Shown here piece after piece: positions 1 to 10,350 of a DNA stretch of 64,000 bases. The position numbers were made by a program, and so were the translations under genes. Every line of letters starts with the position of its first letter. Within the stretch, counting starts at the first letter, position 1. The stretch spans positions 39,989,744 through 40,053,743 of the forward strand of contig OW804096.1 of the NCBI GenBank assembly GCA_942159475.1. Reading direction: 5' to 3'. The stretch comes from Sthenelais limicola. Taxonomy: Eukaryota; Annelida; Polychaeta; Phyllodocida; Sigalionidae. The notes under the pieces were generated by a model. It ran no database searches. It was not told where the DNA came from and worked only from the letters and a program-made list of their open reading frames with translations.

Positions 1-386
1 CGTCAGTGTCAGCGTCACGTGTGGAATACACACGTGACGCTGACACATTTTCTACCCTACCTACCTATACAGGAGAACCTGGGTGGATTTATGGTTTTTG
101 AAATGAAGTATGTATGGCATCTCATCTATATGTATATTATTGATAATTAATTCCTAATATTTATTAAATGGGGTAGAGTAGCATTCCACACGTGACGCTG
201 ACAGCAGAGCTTCCCAATTCATAATTTGGTTCCTAGTTTTCCATAATATCAACTGATATCCGAACTGATTTATTTTTGATATATCAGGTCCATGTAGAAG
301 TGACCAAAATAGTATATATTGGTCACCCCAAGTTGTTAATTTTTTTTCCAGGCCTGGATTTTATATTCCACACGTGACGCTGACAT
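1..386. repeat. 21-mer E-box repeat, three direct copies plus one inverted
   Basis: The core CACACGTGACGCTGACA occurs at about 29-45, 187-203 and 369-385, the last two preceded by ATTC. An inverted copy at about 6-25 abuts the first, so 5-46 is a palindrome. Each core contains CACGTG, the E-box palindrome. The copies start 157 and 182 bp apart and the DNA between them is not conserved, so this is not a simple tandem array. It may continue left of the window. Confidence 0.75.
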
Positions 387-869
387 TTAGGTTTCCCAAG
401 ATGTTTTTCCATTCTTACTAGACCAAAAATCCTTATTATACAAATAAAAAACAGATCATGCTGTAGCCAGGATCAAGGCTCAATGGTAAAATAAGTTTAA
501 ACTCTGTTCGACTAAATATTTTGATTTATTTCCATCATTTTTGTTTGGCCTCCCTTGATTTTTCCTCATTTTAAGGCCCTAAAATCCAGGTTTTAGGCCC
601 CCATGTCCTAAATTCTTAGGAATAATTATGTAAATAGGGGGTATTTCTGATGTAATTTGGGCGGGCGGACACGAAAAAACTATTGAAAAATATCTCCAAT
701 CATTTTTTTCCTTTCAAATAAGCACAATACGATTTTAGGGTCAAATGACGACCAAATGGTGGATTTGCTCATATATCCTTTCTCTGAAATAGAGAGACTG
801 GGTTGACACCTACAGGAATTAATTGGTACCTAGCGGCACCCTTTGGGTGGCCAAAACTTAGTCATGTGA
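387..869. other. No gene seen
   Basis: AT-rich sequence with stops in all frames. I see no splice-flanked coding stretch and no strong repeat. Confidence 0.5.
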
Positions 870-1003
870 CATCAAGGAATGCAATGAAGATAGCTGATTG
901 GGTCTGGCATGTGTCGGCCATCTTGAAATCCAAGATCGTGGCCGTTTTGAAAATGACTGTTATTGTAAGACCTCAAGATCTCAAATCCAGCCTGGGTTTT
1001 CTG
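870..1003 (-). repeat. Dispersed repeat, antisense copy of the 7.2-7.6 kb repeat
   Basis: The reverse complement matches 7,218-7,330 closely, including the ATGTGTCGGCCATCTTGAAA core and the following AATGACTGTTATTGTAAG. The core is palindromic around GGCCATCTTG. The match is visible by eye over more than 100 bp with scattered substitutions and small gaps. Confidence 0.75.
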
Positions 1004-1443
1004 TTTTTGAACACCCTATTCATGGTTTTACCATGGTATTATTTGAGTGCAAAGCTTTGTGCAAAGACTTTTTTAAGATGGCTTCCCCTAGCAACATCAC
1101 AATACAATGGTTGTCATAGATACCTGAGGAAGGTCTATATTTTATTAAATATAACATGAGGGTATGCCTCAAAACATAAGACCAAGCATGAGAACAAGAT
1201 TGGCATCTTTTTCACATTATATTGTTGCAACAAAGTTTAGGAATTGCTATGCTATAGACCACAACTATATCACATGGTCATGAAAACATGGAGTAAATAC
1301 AGTCTGTATGAGATAAAAATGACTGATCCCACAAGATTAATTCTAGAAGAACCTACATTTCAATTTTTGTGAATGTGCGACAATAACTGAAATAATAGGA
1401 ACATTTGAAATGAAACTGTGAGATTCAGATGATTTAATCATCT
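1004..1443. other. No gene seen
   Basis: Unique-looking AT-rich DNA leading into the minisatellite. No coding signal is visible. Confidence 0.45.
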
Positions 1444-3595
1444 TCCACATGCTGATCCATGACCCTATTATATCCTGTATGTTGCCCCATGACCCTATTA
1501 TATGCTGTATGTTACTCCATGACCCCATTATCCCCTCTATGCTGCTCCATGACCCTCCATTATACCCTGTATGTTGCTCCATAACCCTATTATACCCTGT
1601 ATGTTGCTCCATGGCCATCATTATACCTTCTATGCTGCTCTATGACCCCTTTGTTGATCCTTATATATGTATACCCTCAGACAAACAAAAGGGCTCCATG
1701 ACTATCATTATACCCTCTATATTGCTCCAGACCCATCATTATACCCTCCATGTTACTCCATGACCCCCATTATACCTTCTGTATGTTACTCCAAGACCAT
1801 CATTATACCCTCTATGCTGCTCCATGACCCCCATTATACCCTCTGTATATATGTTACTCCATGAACATCATTATACCCTCTATATTGCTCCAGATCCATC
1901 ATTATACCCTTTATGTTGCTCCATGACCATCATTATACCCTTTATGTTGCTCCATGACCATCATTATACCCTCTATGCTGCTCCACGACCCAATTATACC
2001 CTGTATAGTGCTCCATGATCTCTATTATACCCTCTGTGCTTCTCCATGACCATCAATATACCATCTGTGCTGTTCAATGGCCACTATAATACACTCTATG
2101 TTGCTCCCTGATCATGATTATACCAGCTATGCTGCTCCATGATCATCATTATACCATCTATAGTGCTCCATGACCCCACCAAACCCTCTATAGTGCTCCA
2201 TGACCCTCATTATACCCACCTTGCTGCTCCATGACCCCCATTTTATACTCTATGCTTCTCCATGACCCAATGTTATACACCCAATGTTACTCAATGGCAC
2301 CTTTTCTTTCCTCTATGCTGCCCCATGACCCCCATTATACCCTCCATGTTACTGCATGACCACCATTATACCCTCCATGTTACTCCATGACACCCATTAA
2401 TACACTCTGTATACTGCACACCCCTATGTGTGCGAATTTAAATCCTGCGCAAACCTATAAATCTGTGCGAAAGTACTTAGTGCGCGAAAAATTATCTGCG
2501 CGAAAATAAATATGTTTACAGTATCTGTTACTCCATGACCATCATTATACCCGCTATGCTGCTCCATGACCCCATTACACCCTGTATAGAGATCAATGAC
2601 TTTTGTTATACCATCTATGCTGCTCCATGACCATCAATATCCCCTCAATGCTGTTCCATGACCACACTATACCCTGTATGCTTCTCCATGACCCCCATTA
2701 TACCCCCTATATTACTCCATGACCCCAATCATACCCTCTATAGTGATCCATGGCCATGATTATACCCTCCTTGCTACTCCATGACCATCATTATATCATC
2801 TATAGGGTTCTATGGTCCCCATCATTATACCCTCTATGTTATTCCATGGTCCCTATTATACCCTCTATGTGTCTATTCTCCATGATCCCCATTATACCCT
2901 CTTTATTGCTCCATGACCCCCATCATACCTGCTATGTTGCTCCATGACCATCATTACACCCTCTTTGCTGCTCCATAACCATCATTATACCATCTATGCT
3001 TCTGTATAACCCCCATCATATATTGAACTTTTATTCCATAAAAAGGTTACAGAATAAGAGGTTAGTCTCTGATTAATCTTAATCTTAATCTTAATAGATT
3101 GTACCCTCTATAGTGCTCCATGACCCCCATGATACCCTCTGTGCTGCTCCATGACACAAATTTTGGCCTCCATGTTACTCCATGACACCCACTATACCCT
3201 CTATGCTGCCACATGACCTCCATCAATACCGTCTCTGCTGCTCCATGACCCCCATTATACCCTCTATGAAACATCATGACCCCCATTATACCCTCTATGC
3301 TGCTATGTGATGCCCATTATATCCTCTATGTTGCTCCATGACCCCTCATTATACCCTTTATGTTGCTGCATGACCCCATTAATCCCTCTATGTTACTGCA
3401 TGACTAATATTATTAGACCAAGTGTCCACTAAGTAAATGACAAACTGGCAGCCTCTCAGAAAGACAGGTCGCCCTGTCATCGTTATACCCTCTATGTTAT
3501 GGCATAACCACTATTATACCCTCTTATGATGCCCTATAACCACCACTTTACCCTCTATGCTGCTGTTGTTTAATGGTCCCCATATGATAACCTCC
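1444..3595. repeat. Minisatellite, about 30-bp period
   Basis: Tandem array of a 29-31 bp unit resembling CTCCATGACCATCATTATAC followed by CCTCTATGCTG, with roughly 65-70 diverged copies. Unit lengths vary by one or two bases. Because the period is near 30, short open frames of repeating peptide appear on both strands; I regard these as by-products, not genes. The array is broken by unrelated DNA at about 2,412-2,522, 3,015-3,105 and 3,400-3,480. Divergence between units suggests an old array. Confidence 0.92.
2412..2522. repeat. Insertion inside the minisatellite
   Basis: About 110 bp unlike the surrounding unit. It carries several related words (GTGCGAA, TGCGCAAA, TGTGCGAAAG, GTGCGCGAAAA, TGCGCGAAAATAAAT) at 15-20 bp intervals, so it is itself a small diverged repeat cluster. 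Confidence 0.55.
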
Positions 3596-3771
3596 ATATT
3601 ATTTAATGGCCCCTTTCCAATACCATTGATGTGATGTGGGATCCTCGTTTTGCCTGTATATTGCCCTGTACTCTCAGGGACCTTTCCCTTTAACCTTGAA
3701 ATAAATGGAAGAAGGGCAACTTAGCCCGAAAGCTAGTGATGAAATAAACAAATTCTAACATAAAGGGGTTT

Positions 3772-3878
3772 AGTACCTACACCCTGTCCAGCCTATGAAG
3801 CACCAAAACCCCAATGCTAGCCTATACCAGTACTCATTGAAGTCTTGGTTCTACAGAGGCTGGACAGAGTGTACCTAC
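3772..3878. repeat. Short inverted repeat
   Basis: GTACCTACACCCTGTCCAGCC near 3,772 is matched in inverse orientation by GGCTGGACAGAGTGTACCTA near 3,857. The arms are about 20 bp with two mismatches around a loop of about 65 bp. It could be a small MITE. No open frame overlaps it. Confidence 0.6.
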
Positions 3879-4165
3879 CATCATCCCACAACCAACATAC
3901 CGGGCTTAACAATATACGTGACCTGCTCTGCAAAAACAGGTCTTATTTAGGGGGTATATAAGACCTTTGCAGGGCGGGTCACAACAGTGATATTCCCACT
4001 TACCTTGATACATCTTGAAATAAATTGTTCAAGATATAGACTGCAGTTTGTAATTTAGATTCACACAAAATTTAGTGTATAATGAAAAGTAAGGCTTAGT
4101 TATCATGACAACAGACTTTCCAATGATACCAGAAATGGGTTATTTTTCTTTCCCCTAATGTCAGT

Positions 4166-4362
4166 TACCGTAGTGGCCCGTTCATAAGCCCGGGCTTGTA
4201 TTTGTTTAGACCCCCCTCTTGCCCCGGCTTGCAATTGAGATAGGCTTTTAATCGATAATTAAATTTCAGTGGATTTTATTTTTTCATGACCCCTACACCC
4301 CCGGTCTGTATTTGAGATAGGCTTATAAACAGGTCCCGGCTTATAAACGGGCCACTACGGTA
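4166..4362. mobile_element. MITE with about 24-bp terminal inverted repeats and TA flanks
   Basis: The ends read TACCGTAGTGGCCCGTT and AACGGGCCACTACGGTA, perfect inverse complements. Similarity continues inward as CATAAGCCCGGG versus CCCGGCTTATA. If the terminal TA on each side is the target duplication, the element is 193 bp flanked by TA, as expected for Tc1/mariner-mobilised MITEs. The interior is non-coding and also repeats GAGATAGGCTT near both ends. Confidence 0.82.
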
Positions 4363-4875
4363 TTATTGTATGCATTAGGTTACCGTTTTTCTCTATTGCC
4401 ATATTTTCATAAGAGAAAATAGGATGTCACATCCCAGAATTTTGCTATTTTAATATTTCAAGGTCATATTTGGTGACCTTGACCTTGATCAAGTTATTGT
4501 TTCGAAAAGAAATGATAACGGTTAGATACACCATCACTATTCCCAAATTTGGTCACAATGCTGACAAAAGTGTAGATATGGGACACAAAAACCTATTTCT
4601 TGCTAAAATACAAAAAAATCACTAGTTTCCATGGAAACAGGCCATTTAGACAATGTTGGCCACATTTTTGGCAATTTTTTTCTTCAAATTTGGAAAATTC
4701 ATGAACTTCTACACATAATACCTCAAATTTAGTTTTTTATACCGAGGGTAGGGCCTTGGCCGCTGGCCTATTACAGGTAATGCATGTTATGTAAGGAAAT
4801 CTGTAGTCTGAGAAAAGAGCATCCATATTGTGCTTAGGTTAAATATTTTTCTTCCACCAAATACACGACCGATTC
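4363..4875. other. No gene seen upstream of the Crypton
   Basis: AT-rich, no coding stretch. GTTTCCATGGAAAC at 4,625-4,638 is a perfect 14-bp palindrome related to the X-box motifs listed elsewhere. Confidence 0.45.
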
Positions 4876-4961
4876 AGATCATTATTACATACGTACATGA
4901 TTTAGAGTGCGTGATACGGAGGTGCGATTAGAAATCTCGTATCGCATACGTATGTGATTAC
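4876..4961. promoter_or_regulatory. Imperfect dyad just upstream of the Crypton ORF
   Basis: ATTACATACGTACATGATT at about 4,883 and ATACGTATGTGATTAC at about 4,947 are inverted partners. Between them lie GTGATACGGAGG and CTCGTATCGCAT. The centre lies about 80 bp before the recombinase ATG. It could be a promoter element or a recombinase-binding site; nothing in the sequence decides between these. Confidence 0.35.
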
Positions 4962-5001
4962 AACCGAACTACTTTCGCGGGTCACGTGACTAGATTGACC
5001 A

Positions 5002-6523
5002 ATGAGAAGCCTAGAAAAATTTGTCTGCTACGACTCCTACAAAATGGATTCGGACGACGATCTTAGGGACTTTGTCTTGTCGAAAGTGGCGAAAAACACG
5101 ATTCGCCAAAATGAAGGGGTCGCCAGAAAATTTGAGAGGTTTTTGACACAAAAAGGAATAGAAGAAAACGTGAAAAACATCGAAGCTTATCGTCTAAACA
5201 CCCTTATTGGAGAATTTATCAAGACAGCCACCAAAGAGGACGGATCCGACTACGAGCCCGACTCGTTGACCACTATACACAGAGCCTTAGCAAGACACCT
5301 AGAGGAGATTAAATACCCATTTAATATCGTTACTGCAGAAGAGTTCAATCTATCCAGGATGGTGCTTCAAGCAAAAAAAAAAGAACTGAAACAAAAAGGC
5401 AAAGGTAACAAACCTAACAAAGCTGAGGTTTTAACGCCGGAGGACGAGGAAAAATTGTGGACAACAGGGTGCCTAGGCAGCGATTTTCCCGGGCAATTAC
5501 TTAGTACCGTCTGGTTCAATAATACGAAATTTCTGGGCTTTCGAGGCAATGATGAGTCTAGACAACTCAAATGGGGAGACTTGACGTTGAAGAAAGATGA
5601 CCATCACGGACCGTTTATAGAATGGAATGAAAGGTCTACGAAAACTCGTCAGGGAAAAGGTAAATAAACAAAAGCGCATAAGTTCTTCCATTTGATTTCA
5701 GATGGCGCAGCAGTCGATTATTTCTCATGAACGTTCGCATGTCTGGTTTGCTCAGTAAATGTCTGTCAGTCGATGTCTATATGTCAGTAAATGAAATGAA
5801 GCCTCTGATGACATTGCTAAGAATATATTTTAAATTTCAGGCACTCACCTTAGGCCTTTTCTGCCCAAAATGTTCCGGAACACGGAAAATCCTGACAGAT
5901 GCCCTCTCCGGATCTACGACGCATACGCCTCACATCGACCAGTTGAAATGTTGGCGCCAGATGCTCCCTTTTACCTTGCTATCAAACACAATGGAAGGGC
6001 CGGCGATTTCGTTTGGTTCAAGAACGCCCCTCTGGGCGTTAATATGCTCAAATCAATGCTTCCCAAAATGTGCGTGGCAGCAGGTGTTCCAGGGAAGAAA
6101 ACAAACCATAGTGTTAGGCGTACGATGATAAATCGTCTGCTTGACAGCGGTGTGTCCGCACATGCCACCTCCCAGCTAGCCGGGCACAAAAACGTTGCAT
6201 CTGTCTCTTCATATGCAGTTCCCAATATTAACCAACAGCATGGCATGTCGAGTGTTCTCATGGGAGAGTCTAGGGAAAGATGTCTACCAAGCATAATGCC
6301 AAGTTATGTACGCCCCGATCAACTTGCTTTACCAGCTACTAATCCACGTGCAGCCGAAGCAAGCCTTCCGTATGACTGTGACACTACTGACAGGAGAAAT
6401 GTCGACCCCGCTCATAGCCTCGCTCCGGTTGCGTTGAATAAAAGTCAGCAACAAGCAATGTATGGGATGTTTGCTGGAGCAAACATAAGTGGAGGCAGCT
6501 TTGTTTTCAATGTTGAAAAGTGA
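5002..6523 (+). CDS. Crypton-type tyrosine recombinase (two exons, complete)
   Basis: Transposase-like DNA strand transferase of the Crypton superfamily, the group that also gave the DUF3504 domains of ZMYM and KIAA1958 proteins. Exon 1 is 5,002-5,659 and exon 2 is 5,841-6,523; the 181-bp intron (AAAG|GTAAAT ... TTTCAG) is phase 1 and joins the two frames exactly into 446 residues. Residues about 20-110 form the helical core-binding part (SKVAKNTIRQNEGVARKFERFL). About 124-140 is a Lys-rich linker. The catalytic domain shows Arg181 (GFRGNDESRQLKWGDL), His309 and Arg312 (NHSVRRT), His335 (AGHKNV) and Tyr344 (VSSYAV), so the R-H-R-H-Y set is complete. An internal ATG at codon 15 could also serve as start. 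No inactivating stop or frameshift is seen apart from those in the intron. No zinc finger is visible, so this looks like a mobile element copy rather than a host ZMYM gene. Confidence 0.88.
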
Positions 6524-6562
6524 ATTGAACAATATATTATTTATTTGTTGTTTTAATGTCTA

Positions 6563-6568
6563 AATAAA
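6563..6568 (+). terminator. Polyadenylation signal of the Crypton transcript
   Basis: AATAAA 40 bp after the recombinase stop codon, in the sense direction. Confidence 0.6.
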
Positions 6569-6959
6569 GACGAAAGTTACGGTTTGTTGACAATTTTTGT
6601 GAACGGAGTCATGACTTGGTAACCAGGGAGAGAAAAAGTAGTCCCCCATCTAAAGAATTTCAAGCGATATATAGTGATCCATAAGATAGAAACCCAAATA
6701 CATAACTTTAATGTCCAGTTCGAGATATGTCAATTCCGAAGAAATCAGACGTAGAAAGATATATTAAAGAAAAATCGAACGCGTATCCCACAATGAAGCC
6801 ATGGTAGTGAAAAGTCTAAGCGCGCATTGATATAACTTACTTCCGCCATCATGGCTTCCGCAGTCATGTTCGTTCCGCTGTCATGTCCGCAAACTCGATG
6901 GAAACCAAGGTAAAATGTCATTAAAATTGTCTTTATCTTGTTGATTCAGTATGAAATAA

Positions 6960-7092
6960 ATATTAAATAGCCCTCTGTCGATGTAAAATCGATCTCGACG
7001 TCGGGTCAAATCGCACTCCACCCCTTCGGGGTGTCGTGCGATTTGACCCTCCGTCTCGATCGATTTGACATCGACATCAGGCTATTTAATAT
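6960..7092. mobile_element. Foldback (hairpin) element
   Basis: Two arms of about 60 bp, near-perfect inverse complements, start with TATTAAATAGCC and end with GGCTATTTAATA. The inner arms carry GGTCAAATCGCAC and GTGCGATTTGACC around the loop CACCCCTTCGGGGTG. It is non-coding and would form a long stable hairpin. Its layout matches the foldback at 13,754-13,893. Confidence 0.8.
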
Positions 7093-7217
7093 ATGGTCGC
7101 CTGCAGAGTGAAGGGGAAAGCGTGGGGTTGCCACCTAGCAACCAACCAACCAATTCAGGTCTCACTACAGCATTTATATATGTATTGCTGTTCACCAATA
7201 CACACTATAAAAAAGTA

Positions 7218-7640
7218 AGAAGTTGGACTGGATTTGAGATTTCTTACAATAACAGTCATTTTCCAAATGGCCGCCATTTTGGATTTCAAGATGGCCGACA
7301 CATGCCAGACCCAATTAACCATCTTCATTGTATTCCTTGCCCCTGAAAACCTATGTGTAGACACCAAAATCAAGTTTCTATTATAAAAAATTAAGAAGTT
7401 ATGAGCAAAAGAATGTTTGGAATGGTGGCCATCTTGGATTTCAAGATGGCCGACACATGCCAGACTCAAATAGATATCTTCATTGTATTCCTTGACCTTG
7501 AAAACCTTGGTGTAGACACCAAAATCAAGTTTCTATGACCAGTAATAAGATAGTTATGGGCATAAATAGGTTTGGAATAGCGGCCATCTTGGATTGTCCA
7601 ATATGGCGGCCAAGATGGCCGACACGTTTTGGGCAACATT
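7218..7640 (+). repeat. Tandem dispersed repeat, about 155-bp period, three copies
   Basis: Three consecutive units start near 7,255, 7,411 and 7,562. Shared words are GGATTTCAAGATGGCCGACA, CATGCCAGAC, CTTCATTGTATTCCTTG, and GTAGACACCAAAATCAAGTT. The third unit is shorter. An antisense single unit lies at 870-1,003. AAGATGGCGGCC-like YY1-type motifs occur in each unit. No protein-coding potential. Confidence 0.82.
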
Positions 7641-8001
7641 GGTTTTCATAATCTATGGGTCCTGATGTTTCCGAAAATGTATAGTTTTCACTTTCTCCAT
7701 CAATACCCTACAGAATTACACAAGGAACCGGACTATTACATATTTTGTACTACTAATTTGATGTAAAGAATGTACTAGAATTACCTCTTGTACTTTGTGT
7801 TTTACATGGTAAGAAGTGTATGCGATCAGTATCTTAATATCATATAGTTTCATCTTATTTTTTCATGAAACACCACCCTGCATATCATAACCGAGTACAT
7901 AAGGTATAGTCAAGTCAAGTGTTGCCTGATTACATAAATCTGATTCAAAATTACTGTAAAAAAACATATAGACACAAATTTTAAATAATGTTGTTTTCCA
8001 G

Positions 8002-8159
8002 TGGTTATTTATGGACTGATAAGTGTGGGTCTGGCATTCCTTGTAAACAAGATTGGTGGTACAGTCATACAGTTCATCATTACATTCTCATCAGCTACCG
8101 GCGGTCCAACAACCGCCATCTTTCTCCTCGGAATATTCTGCCCCTTCGTAAACTGGCAG
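8002..8159 (+). CDS. SLC5-like transporter, exon a
   Basis: Acceptor TTTTCCAG before 8,002 and donor CAG|GTAATG after 8,159. It encodes VIYGLISVGLAFLVNKIGG, then SATGGPTTAIFLLGIFCPF and NWQ. The G-G-P-x2-G/A-I-F-x-LG-x-F-P pattern is the SLC5 signature of helices 10-11. The exon starts two bases into a codon and ends in phase 0. Confidence 0.85.
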
Positions 8160-10350
8160 GTAATGAACGATTTTCTTTTGTTTCCACCCATTTTTCGTTT
8201 GTTTAATCCATTTCGAATCTTCCCTTAAGTTAACGTTAAAAGTGTGTGGCCCAATCAAATTATTAATTGCGAATATGTGTTACCAAGAAGCTAATAAAAG
8301 CAGGAAAACAAAATCTCCCTAACCAGGAACCCTTAAATAACTATGGTATATTTCTCTTGTTTAAAGCAACTATTGTTCGGAAATAGCCTTTTCTTCATTT
8401 TCTGGAAGGTCGTTTTCTAAAAAAAATATTTTGTATATAAAGTTACAACTCTCTCTCCCCCTATACAAACACCACCTAACTATATAAATCAAAAATCGGC
8501 TATCCACATGTATCCAGATAACTTGGTAAACAATAGGCTGCTGCCTTGGCAACTTCCGCTATCAACAGTTCAGGTATACCAAAACTTATTTATATTCATA
8601 TTTAGAGTAAATACTGCACACAGAAAATATCTTTTTTCAACCTTACAGGGCGCAGTCGCTAGTGTCCTAGGCGGTTGCGCATTTGGTTTGTGGGTCGGCT
8701 TTGGCAAGTATTCAATCAATCTACAATCACAAGTCCTTAATTCAACGATTGCCAACTGCTCAAGTCTTGTAAAACCAATGAGTATGGTGAACACCACGCT
8801 ACCAACAATGCCTTCTGAACATAATATGTACGAATGTTTAAGTCACTTTATTATCCGTGGATTATAAAACATCATATTATGTAATAGGTTATTAGTATAT
8901 TTTTTAATAGCACATCAGTGTGTATATCCTTCTATAGGCATCACTTTGTTGCTGCATATTCCAAGACATGTTGTTTTCTGATTTAGATTTAGATGAATAT
9001 AGATGTTTGTTTATATTGTTGTGCTCCTGATCAATATATCAATTTAAATACCGTGATAACAACAATAATAAACTCGCCTTTCAGATCCTATCTTCATGGA
9101 TTCTACTCCATTTCATACCTATGGGTCTCCATGTTCAGTGGCCTAGTAGCTATACTCATCGGCTTATTAGTAAGCTTCCTATTAAGTAAGTGAGGATTAT
9201 CAGTTTCATTATGTCAACAATTGAGCCGACAGACCATTTATTCGGGTTATTTTACGAATTTGACCACGGCAATCTTTTGTGAAATTGATATGAAAATTGA
9301 TAGCAATACTCCGGTAAGCTTCATCGTTCATTTATCACAGAACCGTTAATAGGGGATTTGCATAGCCGCCATCTTGAATCTTGATTTGCATTTTAATCTT
9401 GATCGCATATTAGAGTTGTATCGCAGTGTAAAAACTATAGAGAACATAGTTATAGTTAGCATGGAATATTTAACAGTGATTTAAATTATGTAAATAGCCA
9501 TGCATGCGTTTTACTGGTTTCCATAAAAACAAGACTTCATTTTTCCCATCATGCATTTGGTTTTTGAGCGAGTCTCGGCGCAGAGGATCACCACTCGCTC
9601 AAACAAATGTCTAATGGCTTTCCCGGCCCTTTTTCTCCTCACTCTCTCGGATTACCAGAGATTTAGTCATTTATATATAGAGAATTGCTGTTGTTGGAGC
9701 TTAAATATGAGCCAAACTTAGCTTCCTATGCATACATTTTGAAAGCTTTGAAAGGCCTTCTATACAGTTCTATGCTTAGATACACGGCCCTCGGAATGTA
9801 AACAGTTCCCAGTGTCGTGAAACCAATATCTTGTTATAGAAAAATTTCTGCCTGTAGATGTAATTCTTCGTCATTAACAGGAGCTAGTTTACAAATACCT
9901 TAAACATCCCTTTGACCATGAAAAAAAACCCTTGCTTTCTGTACTACTCATATAGTGGTCATCAGGACGGAACCAAATCATGTTGATACACGCCTACTAC
10001 ATCCATTAATTAGAAGGTGCTGCAAATCGGTATGTATTATGATCTGTCAAAGAGAAATGAGTCACAAGTCGTAAATTAATATTATATATAAGTGATTTAT
10101 TCACAAGAACTTTACTCCCGTGAACTCTAAATGAACATCACACTTTGTATACATATTTCGTCTTGACCTCAACGATAGCAACTGAATGTATATCTTGTAT
10201 GTGTAGATTGCGAAAAGGCATGAAATACGCTATAGGCTAATTAGCGATCTCGCTATCTTTGTCTTTTCTTTTAAGAAAGAAGAATAATCAATTTGTGCAC
10301 ATATTTCAGGCGGAGGAATCTCGGGACGAAAAGGAAGGAAAAGATCATGA
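8002..10350 (+). CDS. SLC5-family sodium-coupled solute transporter, 3' part (four exons)
   Basis: The last part of a 13-14 helix sodium/solute symporter of the SLC5 family; sequence pattern is closest to the SMCT/SMVT/NIS branch (SLC5A5, A6, A8, A12). It would sit in the plasma membrane and import a small anion with sodium; the substrate cannot be read from this part. Exons 8,002-8,159, 8,649-8,827, 9,085-9,185 and 10,310-10,350 join with consistent phases (0, 2, 1). They encode two helices ending GIFCPFVNWQ, then GAVASVLGGCAFGLWVGFGK, an extracellular loop with three N-glycosylation sequons (NST, NCS, NTT), and the last helix GLVAILIGLLVSFLL. The sodium-binding N-terminal half is absent from the window. 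The Crypton and the minisatellite probably lie in the preceding intron or flank. Confidence 0.82.
8649..8827 (+). CDS. SLC5-like transporter, exon b
   Basis: Acceptor CTTACAG before 8,649. It begins in phase 0 with GAVASVLGG, the expected continuation of NWQ. After the helix comes a Ser/Thr/Asn-rich loop. The donor chosen, AT|GTACGA at 8,828, is weak but is the one that keeps phase with the next exon; the frame stays open to 8,867. Confidence 0.75.
9085..9185 (+). CDS. SLC5-like transporter, exon c (last helix)
   Basis: Acceptor CCTTTCAG before 9,085 and donor A|GTAAGTG at 9,186. It encodes SYLHGFYSISYLWVSMFSG and the final hydrophobic helix. The S-x-S-Y-L-W stretch before the last helix is typical of SLC5A8/A12-type proteins. 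Confidence 0.82.
10310..10350 (+). CDS. SLC5-like transporter, terminal exon
   Basis: Acceptor ATATTTCAG before 10,310. With phase 1 it reads SGGISGRKGRKRS and stops at 10,348-10,350. SGG directly after the last helix agrees with family members. The tail is only about 13 residues and very basic, much shorter than usual, so an alternative last exon elsewhere is possible. Confidence 0.6.

Noticed and set aside
1..386. CRISPR-like array of spaced direct repeats
   Set aside because: Only three copies with about 140-160 bp spacers, unequal spacing, and the window is clearly eukaryotic.
1449..3286. Open frames with MLLHDPIIPS- or GYNGG-like peptide repeats
   Set aside because: They follow from the near-30-bp minisatellite period, occur on both strands, and are broken by unit-length changes.
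5870..6523. Second exon of the recombinase as an independent gene starting at its ATG
   Set aside because: The frame extends back to a good acceptor at 5,840, and phase and catalytic motifs require joining with the upstream exon.
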